Translations under genes and position numbers: made by a program
NCBI RefSeq assembly: GCF_014650075.1
Contig: NZ_BMUG01000001.1
Coordinates: 262,710 to 326,709 of the forward strand
Reading direction: 5' to 3'
Source: Streptomyces microflavus
GTDB lineage: Bacteria > Actinomycetota > Actinomycetes > Streptomycetales > Streptomycetaceae
Length of the DNA stretch: 64,000 bases
Notes under the pieces: generated by a model
What the model saw: the letters and a program-made list of their open reading frames with translations, nothing else
Told to the model about the DNA's origin: nothing
The model's database searches: none
Shown here: piece after piece, positions 51,437-61,294 of the stretch
Layout of the letters: every line of letters begins with the position of its first letter
How positions within the stretch are numbered: position 1 is the stretch's first letter

Positions 51437-51475
51437 ACTGCTAAAGTGAAAGTTACTGGCTTCTATTTTAGCAGT
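51437..51475. promoter_or_regulatory. Inverted repeat ACTGCTAAA-N21-TTTAGCAGT, HxlR operator candidate
   Basis: Exact 9-bp arms at 51437-51445 and 51467-51475 lie between the divergent HxlR and NTF2-like genes. GTTACTG also occurs twice (51434 and 51452). The wide spacing and AT content fit HxlR-type dimers. Confidence 0.65.
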
Positions 51476-51517
51476 CGCCTGTAGTCAGTCAGCTGTAGCC
51501 ACCGAAGGAGCGCAACC

Positions 51518-51880
51518 ATGGGTGCCGATCCGTCCCGGAGCAACGACCCCGCCGAACTCCCCACCGCGATCAGCGGCTACCTCGTGGCGCACACCGCCCG
51601 CGACACCGCCGCCGCGCTCGCCACCCTCGCGGCCGACGCCGCCGTGACCGACGAGGGCAAGACGTACCGGGGCCATGCCGAGATCGGTCGGTGGCTCACG
51701 GGCGCCGCGAGCGAGTACACGTACACGACCGAACTTCTCGGGGCGCAGCGGACCGACGCGGACCGCTGGACCGTCACGCAGCGGCTCGAAGGCGACTTCC
51801 CGGGCGGTCTTGTCGACCTGCGTTTCCAGTTCGCCCTCGGCGGTCACGGCCTCATCGAGCAGCTGGTGATCGAGGTCTGA
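51518..51880 (+). CDS. SnoaL/NTF2-like protein
   Basis: This 120-residue protein of the NTF2-like superfamily has PTAISGYLVAHTARDTAAALATLAADAAVTDEGKTYRGHAEIGRWLTGA at the N-terminal half and a beta-sheet C-terminus (WTVTQRLEGDFPGGLVDLRFQFALGGHGLIEQLVIEV). Members can be polyketide cyclases, dehydratases or ligand carriers. The short size suggests a stand-alone domain of unknown substrate. ATG 51518 follows GAAGGAG. It is divergent from, and probably controlled by, the HxlR regulator. Confidence 0.88.
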   Translation: MGADPSRSNDPAELPTAISGYLVAHTARDTAAALATLAADAAVTDEGKTYRGHAEIGRWLTGAASEYTYTTELLGAQRTDADRWTVTQRLEGDFPGGLVDLRFQFALGGHGLIEQLVIEV

Positions 51881-51907
51881 GCCTGCGCGTGCCCGGGCGG
51901 TGCACAT

Positions 51908-52705
51908 TCATCGAGGGCGAGCCCAGTCGCGGTTCTCTCGTACGACGGTGAACCCGGCCGATCGATAGAGAGCCACCGCGGCCTCGTTCGCGGACGGGGT
52001 CATGACGGCAACCGCACTCGCGCCCCGGCGGGCCAGGGCCGCACACGTGCCCAGCACGGCATCGCGCCCGTAGCCGTGCCCGCGATGGTCCGCATGGGTG
52101 CCGACCGGTTCGAGCAGCCCGCACCTGCCTTCGCCGGCGAACCATCCGGTCGCGGCGGCCGCGGGTTCCCCGGCGGGCGTACGGACGAGTGTTTCGCAGG
52201 CCAGCCCGGCCGCCGGTGACCGCATCATCGTGCGGTGCCGCTCGACAGTGAACGTGGATCCCGCGAAGGCTTCCCGGTGCACCTGCACCCGGTCGGCCGT
52301 CATGGCCGCCCCGACCGGCTCGGCGCGGCTCACAACCGGCCGCGGGGTCCACGACAGGACGAGCCAGGACTCCTCCTGCTCGGGCACCCACCCGGGTACG
52401 GGCAGGCCGTCGGACCAGTCGTTGCCGGGTACGAGCAACTCCTCGGCATCGGCCGCGAGCGCCCCGAGATCGGCGTCGGGCGCTGCGGTCACGCGCAGCA
52501 CGGGGCCGTCCAGGAAGCCGACGGCCACCGGGACTTCACCGTCGGTCCAGAGATGGACGGCCGCGTCATCCAACCGCAGGAGCCAGCCCACGTCCCCGGG
52601 GTGGAGACCGCCGGCCGGGGCATCGGCCGGTGTCCACTCGTACAGTGCGCGCAGCGCCGGACCGGTTTCGGCGGGGGACAGTTGGTGGCGCGCGAGCGAG
52701 GTCAT
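51908..52705 (-). CDS. GNAT-family N-acetyltransferase, two-domain type
   Basis: This 265-residue protein has a C-terminal GNAT domain (GEGRCGLLEPVGTHADHRGHGYGRDAVLGTCAALARRGASAVAVMTPSANEAAVALYRSAGFTVVRENRDW), with the acetyl-CoA loop HADHRGHGYG. The N-terminal part is a poorly conserved, GNAT-like half (AVGFLDGPVLRVTAAPDADLGALAADAEELL). The length agrees with tandem-GNAT proteins. The substrate is unknown. It stands alone on the minus strand, 27 bp beyond the convergent NTF2-like gene. Confidence 0.87.
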   Translation of the reverse strand: MTSLARHQLSPAETGPALRALYEWTPADAPAGGLHPGDVGWLLRLDDAAVHLWTDGEVPVAVGFLDGPVLRVTAAPDADLGALAADAEELLVPGNDWSDGLPVPGWVPEQEESWLVLSWTPRPVVSRAEPVGAAMTADRVQVHREAFAGSTFTVERHRTMMRSPAAGLACETLVRTPAGEPAAAATGWFAGEGRCGLLEPVGTHADHRGHGYGRDAVLGTCAALARRGASAVAVMTPSANEAAVALYRSAGFTVVRENRDWARPR

Positions 52706-52991
52706 GGGCGGCAGGCTAGTGAGCGCGTCCGTGGTGGTGCGAACGCTTTACCGGCTCCGGCTCCGGCTCCGGCCCTTTGCTCCTGGCTTCGGTCCCCGGC
52801 CCCTATCCCGAGGCGACGCACCACGTCGAGAGAGGCGTCGGGGGGATGGCGTGACTTCAAGCTGATGCCCGACGGCGTTCGTGCGCCGACCGGTCGATTC
52901 GGGCTGATCCGGAGGGAGTTGAGCCATAGACTCCGGCAGTGAACGCTGACGACGTCTGGCCGTCACGCGCCCCCCCGGGGTAGGAGATCGT

Positions 52992-54764
52992 ATGCAGGAC
53001 CCTTCGGACTCGATGGAGACCGCCGAGCCTGAGGAGAAAGGCCTGACCGAGACCGCCGACTCACCTGGTGCGGACGACCCCGAACCCGACGTGGACACCG
53101 ACTCCACGACGGCATCGACGGTCCTGGCCGAGGTGCTCCCGGGGGTCGCTGTTGTCTTCGGCGAGGTCCCGGCGGAACTCAAGCTCGATCTGATCGACTT
53201 CGGGCTCGTTTCGGCCGCCGACCGGAAGCAGCTCTCCGCCGTCCTTGCCTCGGTCGGTAATGCGGCGACCTTGGCCGGCAACCTCGGAACCGCCTTCGCC
53301 AGTGTGCAAGGGCTCTACAGGATCACCGACGCGACACAGGCCCTGCTGAAGGCCGGCGGAACGCTCGCCGTCAAGGACGGTGCGAACCTCGGAACGGTCT
53401 TCTCGTCCAGTGGCCGCATCATCGCCCAGGCCCGCCTCATCCCCGTGAACGCGGTGAGCGCCGCCCGGAACGCGGCCGCCATCGGGCCTGCGCTGGCCAT
53501 GGTCGCCCTTCAGATGCAGCTGAGTGAGGTCACAGGCCTTGTCAGAACCAACATCGCGCTGACGAGCCAGGTGCTCGCGACCGTCCGCCACGGGCAGTGG
53601 GCCGAGCTGACGGCGCTGGTCGCCACCGTGGACCAAGTGGTCGACCGGGCGCGAGAGATCGGATCGGTTCCGACGTCCCTGTGGGACACCGTCACGGGCA
53701 GTGAAGCGTCGCTGCGCAAGCAACTCGACCTGTACCGAATGAACGTCGACAGTCACGTCCGGCAGATCCAGCGAGTCGACTCGCGCGGCCGTCGTGAGTA
53801 TCTGGAGACGAACGCGGAGGCGATCGTCTTCGATGCCCATGCCCTCCTGTCCTCCCTCAAGGCGTGGACCGGATATCAGGCGCTCCACGCCGCGAGAGCG
53901 AGAACCGCTGGAGCCGAAGACGCCGGTGAGGCCCTGCTCGTCGATGCCATTGCGCGCCACACCGGCAAGGAACTCGAATCCGCTCTCGCCGAGACGACGG
54001 CCCTTGTCGACTCGCTGACGCGGGAACTGCGCATCATCGCCGAGCTTCCCGGACGCGACACGCTGCCACTGCCGGGAAAGCGGAAGGACTCGACCGCAGC
54101 CCGTCGGACCTCCGCCCAGCTTCTGGAGGCCATCGAGCCCCTTGCCGATGTTCTCCATCCGCCTGCCCTTCCGCTCGATGCTCCGGGTGTGGTCTGCGCA
54201 CCCGAATCGCTCGATCTCGGGCCGTACCTTCGTATCCTGCGATGGTTCCTCGAGGACGGCGAGACCCTGCGAGTCATCGGCTTCCCCGATCAGCCGGATG
54301 CGTCCAATCCCGTCTCTGCGATCTTCAGCGGAGCGAAGGAGATGCTGGCGGCAGCGAGGGACAAGGCGGCGGCAAAGACGCTGGTCGCTGTCACGGACCG
54401 CCGCATCATCACGGCCAGGACGAGCGCGTTCCTCGAGCAGGGCGAGATCCGGCCGGACATCCCGGTCGACCGGGTGCGATACGTCCGTGCGGCGACCGCA
54501 CAGGACAGAGGCGGGCGGTCGGCGATCGACCTCATCACGCGCGACGAGAACATCCGGTGGCTCTTCCACTCCGACATCGGCAGCACCCAAGTGGGCGCGC
54601 TCGCCGCCGTGCTCGCCGAGTCGATGACGATCCCGGACGTCGAACGCGATGAGCTTCGACGGCGGAGCTTCGCCGCCATCGAGGCGGGGACGAACGGCGG
54701 GGGTACCGGTGCAGGGTCCGCGGTACCTTCCGGGTCCAAGGCCACGGCCTCCGATGCCGAGTAG
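52992..54764 (+). CDS. Large helical protein of unknown family with PH-like C-terminal region
   Basis: This 590-residue protein starts at ATG 52992 after AGGAGA. Residues 1-45 are acidic and disordered (EEKGLTETADSPGADDPEPDVDTD). Residues about 75-210 are Ala/Gly/Val-rich amphipathic helices (AGNLGTAFASVQGLYRITDATQALLK, RNAAAIGPALAMVALQMQLSEVTGLV), followed by charged helices to about 400. The region 415-545 contains RVIGFPDQPD, LVAVTDRRIITARTSAFLEQGEIRPDIPVDRVRYVRA and ITRDENIRWLFHSD, which resemble the strand pattern of bacterial PH-like domains. There is no signal peptide. I do not recognise the family. Membrane-surface or pore-related roles are guesses only. It is followed by paralogue 2 of the small family. 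Confidence 0.6.
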   Translation: MQDPSDSMETAEPEEKGLTETADSPGADDPEPDVDTDSTTASTVLAEVLPGVAVVFGEVPAELKLDLIDFGLVSAADRKQLSAVLASVGNAATLAGNLGTAFASVQGLYRITDATQALLKAGGTLAVKDGANLGTVFSSSGRIIAQARLIPVNAVSAARNAAAIGPALAMVALQMQLSEVTGLVRTNIALTSQVLATVRHGQWAELTALVATVDQVVDRAREIGSVPTSLWDTVTGSEASLRKQLDLYRMNVDSHVRQIQRVDSRGRREYLETNAEAIVFDAHALLSSLKAWTGYQALHAARARTAGAEDAGEALLVDAIARHTGKELESALAETTALVDSLTRELRIIAELPGRDTLPLPGKRKDSTAARRTSAQLLEAIEPLADVLHPPALPLDAPGVVCAPESLDLGPYLRILRWFLEDGETLRVIGFPDQPDASNPVSAIFSGAKEMLAAARDKAAAKTLVAVTDRRIITARTSAFLEQGEIRPDIPVDRVRYVRAATAQDRGGRSAIDLITRDENIRWLFHSDIGSTQVGALAAVLAESMTIPDVERDELRRRSFAAIEAGTNGGGTGAGSAVPSGSKATASDAE

Positions 54765-54861
54765 ACCTCTTGCCGCTTGATTCACCCCTCGGTTCCGTTC
54801 GGCCGGATCATGGCCGTCATGACCTCACGCCTGTCATGGCCGGCCCGGGCATCATGGGCTG

Positions 54862-55272
54862 ATGAGCAGATTTGCAGAGGTCATGGTCCTGGCGCGCAGG
54901 GCCGAAGGGGTCATGGAACCCCTCACCCGCCCCGATGAGAACCGGGAGTGGCACCAGTGCTTCACGCGGGTGGACGACGGCATGTTCGACGGGTCGTCCA
55001 TGGCGACCGATGAGTGTTATGTGTGGGTCGTCCAGTTCATCCGCCACAACTGGCGAGGGCTGCTGAGCCACTTGGAGTCTCTGGCGTGGCCGGAGCCGAG
55101 CTCTGTTCAAGTCCTCGTCCGTGACGAGGACGACGACTGTTTCGGCTTGTGGATGATCTATGACGGCAAGCTGGTCGAGGTACCGCTGCCGCGCACCGAG
55201 CGGGAGCCGTTCTCGGCGTCCGTCACCGGCGTCCTTTCCCGGACCGACCGTCGCGTCGGGGAGCACCCTTAG
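54862..55272 (+). CDS. Small protein of unrecognised family, paralogue 2
   Basis: This 136-residue soluble protein begins MSRFAEVMVLARRAEGVMEPLTR and shares with the gene at 50244 the blocks GLLSHLESLAWPEPSSVQVL, DEDDDCFGLWMIYDGKLVEV and PRTERE, so the two are duplicates. The middle differs (DGMFDGSSMATDECYVWVVQFIRHNW here). The family is not recognised. It is downstream of the 590-residue orphan in the same direction (97 bp). A functional link with it is possible but untested. Confidence 0.75.
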   Translation: MSRFAEVMVLARRAEGVMEPLTRPDENREWHQCFTRVDDGMFDGSSMATDECYVWVVQFIRHNWRGLLSHLESLAWPEPSSVQVLVRDEDDDCFGLWMIYDGKLVEVPLPRTEREPFSASVTGVLSRTDRRVGEHP

Positions 55273-55307
55273 GGCGGATGCGAGGGCCGGCCGTCCGCTG
55301 CGGGCGG

Positions 55308-56927
55308 CTATTCCTGCCGTAGCGCGAACCACAACTCCGTTCGTACGTCCATGTCGTTGAGGTCCACGCCCAGCAACACCGCGCACCGCCCGATGCGTTG
55401 GCGGACGGTGTTGCGGTGGACGGCCAGGGCCACCGCCGTACGGTCCCAACTGCCGTGCAGGGAGAGCCAGCAGCGCAGGGTGTCGGCCAGCGGCGGGGTG
55501 AGCGGGGCGAGGAGGGTGCGGGCGTGGGCGGCCGCCTGGCCGGGTGGGATGAGGGCGGCCAAGCCGGTGACCGGGGTGTCCACCGTCAGCGGGGCCCGGG
55601 TCGCCTCCGCGTGGGCCAGGGCGCGGGCCGCCCTGAGGTCGGCGGAGCCCAGGGCCACGAGCGGGGTGGGGGCGGAGACGCCGAGGGTCCAGCCCGGTTG
55701 TGGGGGCACGGTGGGGGCTTGTGGGGGTGTCGGGGGCTCCTTGCCGCCCGGTTGCGGGGTCACTTCCCGTCGTGCTGCCGCCTCGCCGCCGCCCGGTTGC
55801 GGGGTTGCTTCCCGTCGTGCTGCCGCCTCGCCGCCGCCCGCTTCCCGGGTCGCTTCCCCGGCGGTCGACGGCAGCAGGACCCGTACCGTGTCGCCGCCCT
55901 CCCGCCCCGCGTCCACCAGCGCCGAGCCCAGCGACGCCCCCAGCGCCCCGGCCGTCAGGGCGTCCGCCGTCGTGCCGTCGCTGCGGCGGGCGTGGATCAC
56001 CGTCCAGGGGCCTGCGGAGCCCAGCAGCGGGGCCACCTCGGCGGGCGTGGCGCCGAGCAGCAGCCGTACCAGCGCCGCCGAGCGGTCCGCCGCGTCCGCG
56101 CCCTGGTGCGGGGCGGCCAGGAGGGAGAGCAGGACCACCGCGATCCCGGCCACCGTGTGGTCGCCCGCCTCCCGCCGCCGGGTCGCCAGGGCCAGGGCGA
56201 GGCCCTCGCCGCCGCCCAGCGCGTACGCGGCCAGGTGCGTGCCGCCGTGGGTGTCGGTGGCCGACGCGGGGGAGCCGGGGCGTTCGCGGGCGACCACCCG
56301 GGCCAGGCGTGCCAGCGCTGCCGCCGCCTCCGGGGGCGGGCGCCGGCCCGCCGCGTGGACCTCCTCGCCCCGCCCCGTCAGCAGCACCGCCCGGCCGCTC
56401 AGCTGCGCGGCGAGCTGGTGCAGGACCGCCGGTACGGGGTCGGGGCGGGCCGCCGCCGTCGCCAGGGCCTGCTGGGCCCGGGTCACCCGGCGCAGCTCCC
56501 GGTGGCGGGCCTCCGCCATCAGCCGCCACACCGCCCGCGCGATCGTCGTGAACGGGGTCTCCGGCGGGACCTCCAGCAGCGGCAGACCGTAACGGTCGCA
56601 CGCCTCGATCAGGGCTTCGGGGACCGTCTCGTGCACCGGCCGGACGCCGAAACCCAGCGCCGCTGCCCCTGCCTCCACCAGCCGCGCCACGTAGTGGTCC
56701 GGGTCCGTCAGCAGCACCCCGGCGCTCAGCAGCAGCTCACCGCCGAGGAGGTACGGATAGGGGTCGGCCATCTCCGAGGTGTGCACCCAGAGGAGGTCGG
56801 CGTCGGCCGGGCCCGCGATCCGGCGCAGGCCCAGGTCCTTGCTCGCCAGGAGTTCGGCGAGGGGGATGGGCGGGGCCGGCGGGCCGGGGGAGTGGGCGGG
56901 CGGTGTCGGCATGGAGGGTTCGTCCAT
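55308..56927 (-). CDS. PucR-family transcriptional regulator
   Basis: This 539-residue regulator has an N-terminal PucR-type ligand-sensing region (LADLLWVHTSEMADPYPYLLGGELLLSAGVLL) and a C-terminal PucR HTH, LRCWLSLHGSWDRTAVALAVHRNTVRQRIGRCAVLLGVDLNDMD. Between them, at about residues 350-400, is a low-complexity insert of two 15-residue repeats (GGGEAAARREATPQP). It is divergent from a symporter-ureohydrolase-ThDP operon and is the obvious candidate to activate it in response to a nitrogen source. ATG 56927 was chosen; ATG 56912 is an alternative. No strong ribosome site is visible for either. Confidence 0.85.
   Translation of the reverse strand: MDEPSMPTPPAHSPGPPAPPIPLAELLASKDLGLRRIAGPADADLLWVHTSEMADPYPYLLGGELLLSAGVLLTDPDHYVARLVEAGAAALGFGVRPVHETVPEALIEACDRYGLPLLEVPPETPFTTIARAVWRLMAEARHRELRRVTRAQQALATAAARPDPVPAVLHQLAAQLSGRAVLLTGRGEEVHAAGRRPPPEAAAALARLARVVARERPGSPASATDTHGGTHLAAYALGGGEGLALALATRRREAGDHTVAGIAVVLLSLLAAPHQGADAADRSAALVRLLLGATPAEVAPLLGSAGPWTVIHARRSDGTTADALTAGALGASLGSALVDAGREGGDTVRVLLPSTAGEATREAGGGEAAARREATPQPGGGEAAARREVTPQPGGKEPPTPPQAPTVPPQPGWTLGVSAPTPLVALGSADLRAARALAHAEATRAPLTVDTPVTGLAALIPPGQAAAHARTLLAPLTPPLADTLRCWLSLHGSWDRTAVALAVHRNTVRQRIGRCAVLLGVDLNDMDVRTELWFALRQE
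55757..55846 (-). repeat. 45-bp tandem duplication inside PucR gene
   Basis: Two copies of a 45-bp unit lie side by side (one copy runs from about 55757). The copies differ at only a few bases and encode the duplicated GGGEAAARREATPQP segment. The 45-bp length keeps the reading frame. Confidence 0.75.
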
Positions 56928-57044
56928 TCGCGGCGGTGAGAGTGGAGGAAACGTACACTTCAACGCTGCCTTTCGGCCACCTACCGTCTTCCTCGCACCT
57001 GCACCACCCGCACTGCACCTGTTGCGCGAGACGGAGGGAAGCCC

Positions 57045-58517
57045 ATGGCTGTCGACTACGCCGTGATCGTCGTCTACCTGGCCGGCATGCTCGCCATGGG
57101 CTGGTGGGGCATGCGCCGCGCCAAGTCCAAGAGCGAGTTCCTGGTCGCCGGGCGCCGCCTCGGGCCCTGGATGTACTCGGGCACCATGGCCGCCATCGTC
57201 CTCGGCGGCGCGTCCACCATCGGCGGCGTCGGGCTCGGCTACCAGTACGGGCTCTCCGGCGCCTGGATGGTCCTCACCATCGGGCTCGGGCTGCTCGCGC
57301 TCTCCGTCTTCTTCTCCGCGCGCATCGCCCGGCTGAAGGTCTACACCGTCTCCGAGATGCTCGACCTGCGCTACGGCGGGCGGGCCGGGATCATCTCCGG
57401 CGTCGTCATGTGGGCGTACACCCTGATGCTCGCGGTCACCTCGACCATCGCGTACGCCACCATCTTCGACGTCCTCTTCGACGTGAACCGCACGGTCGCC
57501 ATCGTCCTCGGCGGTGCCATCGTCGTCGCGTACTCGACGCTCGGAGGCATGTGGTCGATCACGCTCACCGACATGGTCCAGTTCGTCGTCAAGACCATCG
57601 GGGTGCTGCTGCTCCTCCTGCCGATCGCCGTCGTCAAGGCGGGCGGCTTCAGCGAGATGAAGGCCCAGCTGCCCACCGAGTACTTCGACCCGCTCGGCAT
57701 CGGCGGCGAGACGATCTTCACGTACGTCCTCATCTACACCTTCGGCATGCTCATCGGGCAGGACATCTGGCAGCGGGTCTTCACCGCCCGCAGCGACCGC
57801 ACGGCCCGGTGGGGCGGGACGGTCGCCGGGACGTACTGCCTCGTGTACGCCATCGCCGGAGCCGTCATCGGTACCGCGGCCAAGGTGATGTACCCGAACC
57901 TGGCGAGCGCGGACGCCGCGTTCGCGACGATCGTGAAGGACGAGCTGCCGGTGGGGGTGCGGGGGCTGGTGCTCGCCGCCGCGCTGGCCGCCGTGATGTC
58001 CACGTCCTCCGGGGCGCTGATCGCCTGCGCGACCGTCGCCAACAACGACATCTGGTCCCGGTTGCGGGGGGCCGTGGTGCGGAGTGGGGGCGGGGGCGGT
58101 GACGGCGATGAGCCGCATGACGAGGTCAGGGGGAACCGGGCGTTCATCCTGATCATGGGGATCGCGGTCATTCTGATCGCCATCGCCCTGAACGACGTGG
58201 TCCAGGCGCTGACCGTCGCCTACAACCTGCTGGTGGGCGGGCTCCTCGTGCCGATCCTGGGCGGGCTGCTGTGGCGGCGCGGGACGGCGGCGGGGGCGCT
58301 GTCGGCGGTGTGCGTGGGGGGTGTCGCGGTGGTCGGGCTGATGGCGTACTACGGCATCCTCGCCAACCAGCCGATCTACTACGGGCTGCTGTCCTCGCTG
58401 GCCGTGTACGTCGTCGTGTCGCTGGCGACCCCGCCTACGGATGTGGCTGTGCTTGCCGCCTGGCGGGAGCGGGTGGCGGGGCGGGGCGCGCCTGACCCGG
58501 AGCCGGCCACCACCTGA
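57045..58517 (+). CDS. Sodium:solute symporter (SSS family)
   Basis: This 490-residue transporter has about 13 membrane helices. Family features are [43 protein letters not shown] and [22 protein letters not shown], with the Na-site helix [29 protein letters not shown]. It should import an organic solute with Na. The operon context (ureohydrolase, ThDP enzyme, PucR) points to a guanidino compound or related nitrogen source. ATG 57045 follows GGAGGGAAG. It is the first gene of the operon. Confidence 0.92.
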   Translation: MAVDYAVIVVYLAGMLAMGWWGMRRAKSKSEFLVAGRRLGPWMYSGTMAAIVLGGASTIGGVGLGYQYGLSGAWMVLTIGLGLLALSVFFSARIARLKVYTVSEMLDLRYGGRAGIISGVVMWAYTLMLAVTSTIAYATIFDVLFDVNRTVAIVLGGAIVVAYSTLGGMWSITLTDMVQFVVKTIGVLLLLLPIAVVKAGGFSEMKAQLPTEYFDPLGIGGETIFTYVLIYTFGMLIGQDIWQRVFTARSDRTARWGGTVAGTYCLVYAIAGAVIGTAAKVMYPNLASADAAFATIVKDELPVGVRGLVLAAALAAVMSTSSGALIACATVANNDIWSRLRGAVVRSGGGGGDGDEPHDEVRGNRAFILIMGIAVILIAIALNDVVQALTVAYNLLVGGLLVPILGGLLWRRGTAAGALSAVCVGGVAVVGLMAYYGILANQPIYYGLLSSLAVYVVVSLATPPTDVAVLAAWRERVAGRGAPDPEPATT

Positions 58518-58612
58518 CCGGTTCCGTCCTCGAACGCCGGACGGGCTGGGTTCGCTCACCGGACCCCGCACACTTGACACGTACGAAACCGAACGAAAGG
58601 CACACCACCCCC

Positions 58613-59593
58613 ATGAGCAGCACCGAATCGCCGCGCGGTCCCGTCGACTCCTCCCGCGTCCCGCGGTACGCCGGGCCCGCGACGTTCGCCCGGCTGCCCC
58701 GGCTCGACGAGGTCGGGCGGGCCGATGTCGCCGTCGTCGGCGTGCCCTTCGACAGCGGGGTCTCCTACCGGCCCGGCGCCCGCTTCGGCGGCAACGCGAT
58801 CCGTGAGGCCTCCCGGCTGCTGCGCCCGTACAACCCGGCCCAGGACGCCTCGCCGTTCGCCCTCGCGCAGGTCGCGGACGCCGGGGACATCGCGGCGAAC
58901 CCGTTCAACATCAACGAGGCCGTCGAGACCGTCGAGGCCGCCGCCGACGACCTGCTGAACACCGGCGCACGCCTGATGACCCTCGGCGGTGACCACACCA
59001 TCGCCCTGCCCCTCCTGCGCTCCGTCGCCAAGAAGCACGGGCCCGTCGCCCTGCTCCACTTCGACGCGCACCTGGACACCTGGGACACCTACTTCGGCGC
59101 CGAGTACACCCACGGCACCCCCTTCCGCCGGGCCGTCGAGGAGGGCATCCTCGACACCTCCGCCCTCTCCCACGTCGGCACCCGCGGCCCGCTCTACGGC
59201 AAGCAGGACCTGACCGACGACGAGAAGATGGGCTTCGGCATCGTCACCTCCGCCGACGTCATGCGGCGCGGCGTCGACGAGATCGCCGACCAGCTGCGCC
59301 AGCGCATCGGGGACCGGCCGCTCTACATCTCCATCGACATCGACGTCCTGGACCCGGCGCACGCCCCCGGCACCGGCACCCCCGAGGCCGGCGGCCTCAC
59401 CTCCCGCGAGCTGCTGGAGATCCTGCGCGGGCTCTCCTCCTGCCACCTGGTCTCCGCCGACCTGGTCGAGGTGGCGCCCGCGTACGACCACGCCGAGATC
59501 ACCTCCGTGGCCGCCTCCCACACCGCGTACGAGCTGACGACGATCATGTCCCGTCAGATCGCGGCGGCGAAGGCAGACAAGGAAGCCAAGTGA
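58613..59593 (+). CDS. speB: Ureohydrolase (agmatinase family)
   Basis: This 326-residue arginase-family enzyme hydrolyses a guanidino compound to urea and an amine. Metal ligands are in [11 protein letters not shown] (His), [12 protein letters not shown] (Asp-x-His-x-Asp) and [24 protein letters not shown] (Asp-x-Asp). The [17 protein letters not shown] segment is typical of agmatinases and guanidinobutyrases. The substrate is not settled: with a symporter and a ThDP enzyme, guanidinobutyrate, agmatine or a similar compound is plausible. The symbol follows the family only. It lies 95 bp after the symporter gene and overlaps the next gene by 4 bp. Confidence 0.88.
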   Translation: MSSTESPRGPVDSSRVPRYAGPATFARLPRLDEVGRADVAVVGVPFDSGVSYRPGARFGGNAIREASRLLRPYNPAQDASPFALAQVADAGDIAANPFNINEAVETVEAAADDLLNTGARLMTLGGDHTIALPLLRSVAKKHGPVALLHFDAHLDTWDTYFGAEYTHGTPFRRAVEEGILDTSALSHVGTRGPLYGKQDLTDDEKMGFGIVTSADVMRRGVDEIADQLRQRIGDRPLYISIDIDVLDPAHAPGTGTPEAGGLTSRELLEILRGLSSCHLVSADLVEVAPAYDHAEITSVAASHTAYELTTIMSRQIAAAKADKEAK

Positions 59594-61272
59594 GCCACGA
59601 CCACGACGACCGGCCGCAGCTCACCGCCGCGCAGGCCGCCGCCGTACTGACCCCGCCGCCCGGCCGCAACGGTGGTGACCTCGTCGTGGAGTCGCTCCAG
59701 GGGCTCGGCGCGACCACCGTCTTCGGGCTGCCCGGCCAGCACGCGCTCGGCATGTTCGACGCGCTGCGCCGCTCCTCCCTCCGGTACGTCGGACTCCGCG
59801 TCGAGAACAACGCCGGGTTCGCCGCCGACGCGTACGGCCGGATCACCGGTGAAGTGGCGCCGCTGCTCCTCTCCACCGGGCCCGGCGCGCTCACCTCGCT
59901 CGCCGCGCTCCAGGAGGCGGCCGCCGCCTCCGCGCCCGTCCTCGCGATCTCCAGCCAGGTCCCCACGGCGGGGCTCGGCGGCGGGCGCCACGGCTATCTG
60001 CACGAGCTGCGCGACCAGCAGGCCTCCGTACGGGACATCGTGAAGTCCGTCCACACCGTGCGTTCCGCCTCGCAGATCCCGTCCGCGATCGCCGCCGCCT
60101 GGGAGTCCGCGCTGACCGCCCCGCACGGGCCGGTCTGGGTGGAGATCCCGCAGGACGTGCTGCTCGCCGAAACGACTCTGCCGGTCGTCAGCGCCATGGA
60201 CGCCACCCCGCGTGAGCTCTACCCGCGCCCCGAGCTGACGATCGCCGCGGCCCACCTGCTGTCGAACGCCGAACGCCCGGTGATCATCGCGGGTGGCGGA
60301 GTCGTACGGTCCGACGCCTCCGGCAAGCTGCGCGCGCTCGCCGAGAAGCTCGACGCGCCCGTCGTCACCACCTTCGGCGGCAAGGGCGCCTTCCCCTGGG
60401 AGCACCCGCTCTCGCTGCGCTCCTGGCTGGAGGACCGGCACACCACCGACTTCCTGGAGGACGCGGACGTCCTGCTCGTCGTCGGCTCCGGGCTCGGCGA
60501 ACTCTCCTCGAACTACCACACCTTCCGGCCGCGCGGCCGGGTCATCCAGATCGAGGCGGACGCCGGGAAGCTGGAGTCCAACCACCCCGCCCTCGGTATC
60601 CACTCCGACGCCCGCGAGGCGCTGGCCGAGCTGCTGGAGGCGGTGGAGCGGCGCGAGGACGCGGGTGCCGCGGAACGCGTGGCGACGGTGCTGGAGAAGG
60701 TACGGGTCCGGATCGACGCCCAGGAGCTCTCCCTGGAGCAGCAGGTCCTGGCCGCCGTCCGCGAGGCGCTGCCCGACGCGTCGCCCAGCTTCTGGGACAT
60801 GACGATCCTGGCCTACTGGGCGTGGTCCGCGTTCGACGCGCGGCGCCCCAACACCATGCACTCCGCCCAGGGCGCGGGCGGCCTCGGCTACGGCTTCCCG
60901 GCGGCCATCGGGGCTGCCTCCGCCGACCCGACGACCCCGGTGCTCGCGGTCTCCGGTGACGGCGGGGCGATGTACTCCATCGCGGAGCTGGCCACCGCGC
61001 GCCAGTACGACCTGCCGCTGACCTGGCTGATCGTGGACGACGGGGGCTACGGCATCCTGCGCGAGTACATGACGGGCGCCTTCGGCGAGGCCACGGGGAC
61101 CGAGCTTTCCCGCCCGGACTTCGTCGCCCTGGCCGAGTCCTTCGGCGTGCCCGCCGTCCGTACGACACCGGAGTCGCTCGCCGCCGACCTCGGCAAGGCT
61201 CTCGCGGCCCCGGGGCCGTCGGTCGTCGTGCTTCCGGCCCTGCTGCGGATGTTCGAGCCGACGCACCTGTAG
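59590..61272 (+). CDS. Thiamine-diphosphate-dependent enzyme (acetolactate synthase-like)
   Basis: This 560-residue enzyme starts at GTG 59590, overlapping the ureohydrolase stop. The N-terminal PYR-type domain has [42 protein letters not shown], with the catalytic Glu in VEN. The C-terminal PP domain has [39 protein letters not shown]. The cofactor motif ends in DDGGYG instead of the common NNGTYG, so metal ligation differs from acetolactate synthase. It could decarboxylate or ligate a 2-oxo acid or aldehyde derived from the ureohydrolase product. The reaction is unknown. Confidence 0.85.
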   Translation: MSHDHDDRPQLTAAQAAAVLTPPPGRNGGDLVVESLQGLGATTVFGLPGQHALGMFDALRRSSLRYVGLRVENNAGFAADAYGRITGEVAPLLLSTGPGALTSLAALQEAAAASAPVLAISSQVPTAGLGGGRHGYLHELRDQQASVRDIVKSVHTVRSASQIPSAIAAAWESALTAPHGPVWVEIPQDVLLAETTLPVVSAMDATPRELYPRPELTIAAAHLLSNAERPVIIAGGGVVRSDASGKLRALAEKLDAPVVTTFGGKGAFPWEHPLSLRSWLEDRHTTDFLEDADVLLVVGSGLGELSSNYHTFRPRGRVIQIEADAGKLESNHPALGIHSDAREALAELLEAVERREDAGAAERVATVLEKVRVRIDAQELSLEQQVLAAVREALPDASPSFWDMTILAYWAWSAFDARRPNTMHSAQGAGGLGYGFPAAIGAASADPTTPVLAVSGDGGAMYSIAELATARQYDLPLTWLIVDDGGYGILREYMTGAFGEATGTELSRPDFVALAESFGVPAVRTTPESLAADLGKALAAPGPSVVVLPALLRMFEPTHL

Positions 61273-61294
61273 GCCGTGCGGCCGGCGTATTCGC

